Shown here: piece by piece, positions 59,811-64,000 of the stretch
How the letters are laid out: every line of letters starts with the position of its first letter
How positions within the stretch are numbered: the first letter of the stretch is position 1
Source: Ornithinibacillus xuwenensis
GTDB taxonomy: Bacteria; Bacillota; Bacilli; Bacillales; Amphibacillaceae
Length of the DNA stretch: 64,000 nt
Assembly: GCF_039614845.1 (NCBI RefSeq)
Contig: NZ_JBDIML010000003.1
Span: 434,001-498,000 of the forward strand
Direction: 5' to 3'
Translations under genes and position numbers: made by a program
Notes under the pieces: model-generated
The model's database searches: none
What the model saw: the letters and a program-made list of their open reading frames with translations, nothing else
What the model was told of the DNA's origin: nothing

Positions 59811-61248
59811 TGTTTTCCCTCCTTAAAATCGGTAGTTTCAGCACAATTTTTGTATACCTATCTAAAACGCTTTCAATTTCAATAACATCATCATAACCAT
59901 AAAACAGGCGTAATCGCTTCACAACATTACTAAAACCGATACCAGTAGAGTGTCCTTCCGTTTGTTTATACTTCTCCAGAAGAATTTGCTCAATTTTATC
60001 TGCTTCCATCCCCATACCATCATCCTCAATTTCGATGGTAATCCGTTTATCTCCATTTAGGATGCGCACCCATATATTGCCTCCATCCTCTCTCGGCTCA
60101 ATAGCGTGGATCACTGCATTTTCAATTAATGGTTGTAGAGTTAATGTAGGAATTTTGATATCTAGACACGCTTCATCAATTTCCATATGAATTTTGAGAC
60201 GATCCGTTAATCTTGCCTTTTGAATTTCCATGTATTGCTGTAATACGACTACTTCCTCCCGTAGGGTAACAGATCGATCCATTTGCTTTAAGTTATATCG
60301 TAACAACCCCGCTACATTAACTAGCAAATCACTTGTCTCCTGTGATCCTTCCAGATAAGCCTTTTTCGAAAGTGTGTTCAGCGTATTAAACAAAAAATGT
60401 GGATTTATTTGACTTTGCAAACTACGAAACTGGCTTTCTTGTAAAAGAATCTTATTCTGTTGAAGCTCATGCTCGAGTTGAGCCTTTTGCTTCGTTTCGA
60501 GGAATAATTTATTGATGTTTATTCGCATATGATCAAAGGTTTTCGCTAGAAATGCAATTTCATCATTTGTATCCACTTTAACCTGTTCGTCAAAACGTCC
60601 TTTTGATAGCTCATTCGCTGCTTTGGTAAGCTGAAGAACCGGCTTTGTAATACTACGTGAAAACCAATACGACATAACAAGCAGCATGAAAGCAATTAGA
60701 AGAATTAGCCATATGCCAAGCTCCTTTAAATCCTTCGACTGTGTAATGATACCAAGGTAAATTCGGTCATATGTCTTTAATTCTTTGTCGATTAATGTGA
60801 GCGTCATATCTGAAATATGGTTTGAAATACTCGTTGCTTCTGTAAATTCCTTTGCAGAAGCTTCCACTTCATTTTCTGAATAAAATATAATAAACCGATC
60901 CGTTGCCTCTATAAAACTATCGATTAAATGGATGTAGTTTGTTAGGTTAAAATTATTTTCTTCGTTTCGAAGATTATAAACGTCATTTTTAGCTTGAAGT
61001 ACTTTACGCTTACTTAATTCGATTTGCTCGAGGTTATCCAAAGACGGGTGAAGCATATAATCATTTAAATCATCAATCACCTGCTGACTTGCATTGGTCA
61101 CCTCGTTCATATTCAAGTAACGCTCTAGAATTTCATTATATTGGTTTAATGTTTTATTATTATAGTAAGTAAGTGTTATCCAAATAGCGGACATAATGGC
61201 CAAAATAACCATAGAAACCGTCCATATCTTCTTCTGTATTTTACTCAT
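59785..61248 (-). CDS. Sensor histidine kinase (YesM/LytS-type)
   Basis: 487 residues. Two membrane helices (about 8-28 and 178-196) flank an extracytoplasmic four-helix sensor; a HAMP domain (about 197-250) leads to a His_kinase domain with H284 in 'INPHFLFNTLNTL' and an ATPase lobe with 'LQPLIENAVIHAIEP' and 'IEIEDDGMGME'. It is overlapped four bases upstream by a sensor sugar-binding protein gene and downstream by the response regulator, so the three are made together. Sensing of the sugar through the binding protein is inferred. Confidence 0.93.
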   Translation of the reverse strand: MSKIQKKIWTVSMVILAIMSAIWITLTYYNNKTLNQYNEILERYLNMNEVTNASQQVIDDLNDYMLHPSLDNLEQIELSKRKVLQAKNDVYNLRNEENNFNLTNYIHLIDSFIEATDRFIIFYSENEVEASAKEFTEATSISNHISDMTLTLIDKELKTYDRIYLGIITQSKDLKELGIWLILLIAFMLLVMSYWFSRSITKPVLQLTKAANELSKGRFDEQVKVDTNDEIAFLAKTFDHMRININKLFLETKQKAQLEHELQQNKILLQESQFRSLQSQINPHFLFNTLNTLSKKAYLEGSQETSDLLVNVAGLLRYNLKQMDRSVTLREEVVVLQQYMEIQKARLTDRLKIHMEIDEACLDIKIPTLTLQPLIENAVIHAIEPREDGGNIWVRILNGDKRITIEIEDDGMGMEADKIEQILLEKYKQTEGHSTGIGFSNVVKRLRLFYGYDDVIEIESVLDRYTKIVLKLPILRRENNDTAPNRG

Positions 61249-62222
61249 GGTATGTCAGTCGCCTTCATGATTTGAATTTCGGTTAAATAGCCGTTTGCAT
61301 CAAGTGGAACGGTCTCACCTTTCAACCATTCCGTCATTAGCTTCACACTTTGGCTCCCCATTTGTTCAGGAGATTGTTTGATAATACCGTCTAATAAGCC
61401 TTGTTCAACTAATGTTAACGATTCAGGGCCATCATCAAAGGAATAAATAAAAAATGGCTCTGGCTGATAACGCTTGCTTATTTCTTGAATCATTGCTCCA
61501 ACTGTATTCGCATTAACCGCTATAAACGCATATGCGTTAGGTACCTTATTTAAAACCGCTTGTGTTGCAGTGATTACTTCGTCTCTAGTACTCTCAGTTT
61601 CTGCATAATCAATTGATATATCTGGATAATTCTTCAAACTATCTTCTATTCCTTGAAGTCGTTGTTGCTGGTAATGTTCTGGATTATGATTATACATTAA
61701 GACAACATTTCCAGACGGTCCCATATCGGCTATCAATTGCGCCGCTATCATTCTACCTGCCTGATATTGATTCGAACCGACATACGTCCTTCTAAGGCTT
61801 TCATCCATTGGAACATCATTGGCCACCGTAATAATTGGAATTCCATAAAAAGAAGCCTTTACCTTTGTTAGCTCTTTAAATGCTTGTGAATCAAGTCCTT
61901 GTACAATTATTCCATCCACTTTTGACTGGATTGCAATTTCGATGTTTTTCAAGAAATCCTCTTGATGACTACCGTAATTTCCCCATATTTCCAGGCTTAC
62001 CCCTAGTTCCCTAGCTTTATTCTCTGCTGCTCGTCCTACCTGATCCCAAAAAGGTGTGTCAATATCCTGAGTAATCAGTACTAAACGATATTGGGTTTGA
62101 TCTGGTGTGATTTCTTTAGGCAATTCCAAGTCTGATTGAAATACACGTACAGCAGATACAGTTGTAAAATAACAAAGTATGATAAATATGGTACTTAACA
62201 TGATAAGGGTTGTCTTACGCAA
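61245..62222 (-). CDS. Periplasmic sugar-binding protein, likely kinase co-sensor
   Basis: 325 residues starting at TTG behind GGAG. An N-terminal hydrophobic segment ('TLIMLSTIFIILCYFTTVSA') without lipobox serves as anchor or signal peptide. The rest is a Peripla_BP_4 fold: 'YRLVLITQDIDTPFWDQVGRAAENKARELGVSLEIWG', 'VDGIIVQGLDSQAFKEL', 'VPNAYAFIAVNANTVGAMIQEI', 'FFIYSFDDGPESLTLVEQGLLDGIIKQSP'. Its gene overlaps the kinase gene by four bases. In related loci such proteins present the sugar to the kinase. Confidence 0.85.
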   Translation of the reverse strand: MRKTTLIMLSTIFIILCYFTTVSAVRVFQSDLELPKEITPDQTQYRLVLITQDIDTPFWDQVGRAAENKARELGVSLEIWGNYGSHQEDFLKNIEIAIQSKVDGIIVQGLDSQAFKELTKVKASFYGIPIITVANDVPMDESLRRTYVGSNQYQAGRMIAAQLIADMGPSGNVVLMYNHNPEHYQQQRLQGIEDSLKNYPDISIDYAETESTRDEVITATQAVLNKVPNAYAFIAVNANTVGAMIQEISKRYQPEPFFIYSFDDGPESLTLVEQGLLDGIIKQSPEQMGSQSVKLMTEWLKGETVPLDANGYLTEIQIMKATDIP

Positions 62223-62391
62223 AAGAGGTAGCTCCTTTCTCTTTTATCCAGTCCGGATGAACCAAATCATTCTTTCTAGAGGAAACTATAATCATCATAC
62301 CACCTATTGTTGACTGTTGAATACTGCAATTCTGCTATTATTTTGAAAAAGGAGAATGTTTCCTTTTGAGAATATTCAAATCAAAACAAGA

Positions 62392-62421
62392 CAAAAAGAA
62401 GGGCAGTTATCAGCCCCTCTT
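62392..62421 (-). terminator. Terminator after the sugar permease gene
   Basis: On the minus strand AAGAGGGGC pairs with GCCCTTCTT (one G-T) around an eight-base loop, followed by T5, separating the transport genes from the sensor genes. Confidence 0.75.
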
Positions 62422-62447
62422 TTCCCTTTTCTATTCTACACGTAAAA

Positions 62448-63623
62448 CTATTTTCCACGTTTACGAGTCGTTACATCGAAGATAACCGCTAAGGCTAATA
62501 CGCCCCCACGGATCATATATTGATACGAAATACCGACACCTAATAGGTTCATACCATTTGTAAGAGAAGCCATAACAATAGCTCCAATGATTGCTCCAGT
62601 TACTTTTCCTACACCACCTGCAGAAGAAACTCCACCGACATAGGCTGCTGCAATTGCATCAAGCTCAAACAAAGTACCAGCAGTCGTGGTAGCCGATTGT
62701 AAACGAGAAGTAAATAGTATCCCTGATAGCGCAGAAAGCAATCCCATTGAACCAAATACTAGCAACGTGATTTTGCTAACGTTAATTCCGCTTAGGTGTG
62801 CCGCTTCTGGATTACTTCCCACCGCATACACATGACGTCCAATGACTGTCTTTGTTGTAATGAAATGGTAGATAATCACGACAAGTAGAATAATAACCAA
62901 TGTCCATGATAGCCCATTGTAACCTGCCAGAATCCAGGTAATGTATGCAATAATTGCCGAAACAAACACGAGCTGTACAATAAAAATCGGCTTTGATACA
63001 ACCTCAAAATTATACTTCACCATTTTGCTACGTTTTGATACAGCTCCATAAATGTAGAATAAGATTCCTAATACACCAACAAGTACAGAAAGCAAATGCA
63101 ATCCACCTATTTGGCCAAGTGACGGAATATATCCATTACCGATTGCATTAAATGCATCATTTTGGATAATAATAGTTCCAGAATCCTCTGTTACTTGTAA
63201 GAGCGCTCCTCTAAAGATGAGCCAGCCCGCAAGTGTTGCCACAAAGGAAGGGATCCCCACTTTTGCAACAAGTAAACCAGTAGTCAAACCGATAACTGTT
63301 CCAATTAGAAGGATGACTGGAATAGCCAAGTAAACTGGCATGCCAACTTCCATGAGTAAAATAGCTGCAATAGCACCAAGAAATCCAGCTAGGAAGCCAA
63401 TAGACAAATCAATATGGCGTATAACGATAACGATCATTACCCCAACTGCCAGTACAGCAATATACCCTGCGGAATCTAGTAAATTACTAATATTACGAGA
63501 AGATAAAAACAAGCCATCTGTTAAAATCGTAAACGTCAACATAATCACAAATAAAGCGATATACATTCCATAGTCACGAATATTGTTTGTTAATAACGTT
63601 TTTAATTCAGTCAAAAATTTCAT
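62448..63623 (-). CDS. Sugar ABC transporter permease (XylH/GguB-like)
   Basis: 391 residues with about ten membrane helices; the family signature 'RHVYAVGSNPEAAHLSGINVSKITLLVFGSMGLLSALSGIL' and 'ELDAIAAAYVGGVSSAGGVGKVTGAIIGA' are clear, and 'RHIDLSIGFLAGFLGAIAAI' lies in helix 2-3. It imports a monosaccharide, probably xylose-like. ATG 63623 is preferred over GTG 63632. Eleven bp separate it from the ATPase gene. Confidence 0.93.
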   Translation of the reverse strand: MKFLTELKTLLTNNIRDYGMYIALFVIMLTFTILTDGLFLSSRNISNLLDSAGYIAVLAVGVMIVIVIRHIDLSIGFLAGFLGAIAAILLMEVGMPVYLAIPVILLIGTVIGLTTGLLVAKVGIPSFVATLAGWLIFRGALLQVTEDSGTIIIQNDAFNAIGNGYIPSLGQIGGLHLLSVLVGVLGILFYIYGAVSKRSKMVKYNFEVVSKPIFIVQLVFVSAIIAYITWILAGYNGLSWTLVIILLVVIIYHFITTKTVIGRHVYAVGSNPEAAHLSGINVSKITLLVFGSMGLLSALSGILFTSRLQSATTTAGTLFELDAIAAAYVGGVSSAGGVGKVTGAIIGAIVMASLTNGMNLLGVGISYQYMIRGGVLALAVIFDVTTRKRGK

Positions 63624-63635
63624 TGACTCCACCCC

Positions 63636-64000
63636 CTATTGCGTAGCAAGTTGCATAATTTTTTCTTGATTAGCCTCTTCAGCTGATAGCTCACCTTTTA
63701 TTTCACCCTCAGCCATTACGTAGATGCGATCACTCATTCCTAAAACTTCTCCAAGCTCAGAGGAAATCATAATAATACTCATCCCTTCCGCAATAAGACT
63801 ATTCATAATGGTATAGATTTCAAATTTAGCCCCTACATCGATACCTCGAGTTGGCTCATCCAAGATTAGCAGTTTTGGGTTAACAAAAAGCCATTTACCA
63901 AGAGAGACCTTTTGTTGGTTACCACCACTTAGATTTCCAACCAGCTGTTCAATAGACGAAGCCTTAATGGTTAAGTTTTGCTTGTATTCCTCTGCAACTT
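63636..64000 (-). CDS. Sugar ABC transporter ATPase (XylG/GguA-like), C-terminal part
   Basis: The frame is open to the right edge of the window. The visible C-terminal 121 residues contain the ABC signature 'LSGGNQQKVSLGKWLF', Walker B 'LLILDEPTRGIDVG' and 'MSIIMISSELGEVLGMSDRIYVMAEGEI', typical of the second ATPase half of duplicated sugar importers. It sits directly before the permease gene. The N-terminal part lies outside the window. Confidence 0.92.
   Translation of the reverse strand, partial: VAEEYKQNLTIKASSIEQLVGNLSGGNQQKVSLGKWLFVNPKLLILDEPTRGIDVGAKFEIYTIMNSLIAEGMSIIMISSELGEVLGMSDRIYVMAEGEIKGELSAEEANQEKIMQLATQ

Noticed and set aside
59862..59880. cre-like site (catabolite control)
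   Set aside because: Only a partial match to the consensus and inside the kinase coding region.

Overview
The window looks like chromosomal DNA of a low-GC, Gram-positive, endospore-forming member of the Bacillaceae (Oceanobacillus/Virgibacillus/Ornithinibacillus-like; the genus is inference). Supports: strong GGAGG ribosome-binding sites with many TTG/GTG starts, spore genes (CotD-like coat protein, SspP, gamma-type SASP, CotJC/YdbD-type Mn catalase), a bacillithiol-type FosB, and B. subtilis-like Xpt/PbuX, CsaA, PpaC, PdxK, YpsA and YycE. I saw no phage, IS, CRISPR, rRNA or tRNA. It is an ordinary accessory-rich chromosomal stretch, mostly minus-strand, with many lineage-specific small genes.

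Layout. 1-6400: 5' end of an efflux-type transporter, an NRDE protein whose start region looks frameshifted, csaA with a HEPN-like/CBS protein, Mn catalase, pdxK, and xpt-pbuX under a guanine-type purine riboswitch. 6489-9700: an ECF41 sigma factor with its oxidoreductase partner and a matching ECF41-type promoter, then an ArsR / SRPBCC-PDZ pair under a palindromic operator. 9836-18822: lipoproteins, a GNAT-GNAT-fosB cluster, a degenerate Rpn-type nuclease, an AAA ATPase plus phosphotransferase, and a five-gene run (HIT, VOC, frameshifted GNAT-like, PLPC-like, GNAT). 18933-31934: small conserved proteins, a VOC-merR operon with a classic long-spacer MerR promoter, a six-repeat DUF6944 protein, phosphorylase, Nudix, methyltransferase, a DUF1906 protein, a GNAT-DUF1992 fusion, ypsA, cotD. 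31989-39444: ABC-2 exporter, DUF4269 + MBL hydrolase, sspP, three small proteins below usual ORF-length cutoffs, ppaC, a DadA-like oxidase. 39494-44877: three consecutive c-di-GMP enzymes (two PAS-GGDEF, one membrane PAS-GGDEF-EAL). 44886-52650: CDF transporter, secreted glycosidase-like lipoprotein, EamA transporter, gamma-SASP + DUF3892, a 282-bp nested palindromic repeat, alpha/beta hydrolase, an XRE-MEDS/MEDS pair. 52763-55882: an AraC regulator and three free-standing GyrI-like effector-binding proteins in one tight operon. 56167-64000: a sugar-uptake locus with ABC ATPase and permease, a sensor sugar-binding protein, a YesM-type kinase, a YesN-type response regulator and a XylF-like binding lipoprotein.

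Most noteworthy are the AraC/GyrI-like array, the MEDS pair, the ECF41 unit with its promoter, the nested palindromic element, the catalytically stripped Rpn protein, two apparent frameshifts (NRDE start; GNAT-like gene at 17.3 kb), and several unusual domain fusions. All assignments come from reading the sequence; no database search was run.
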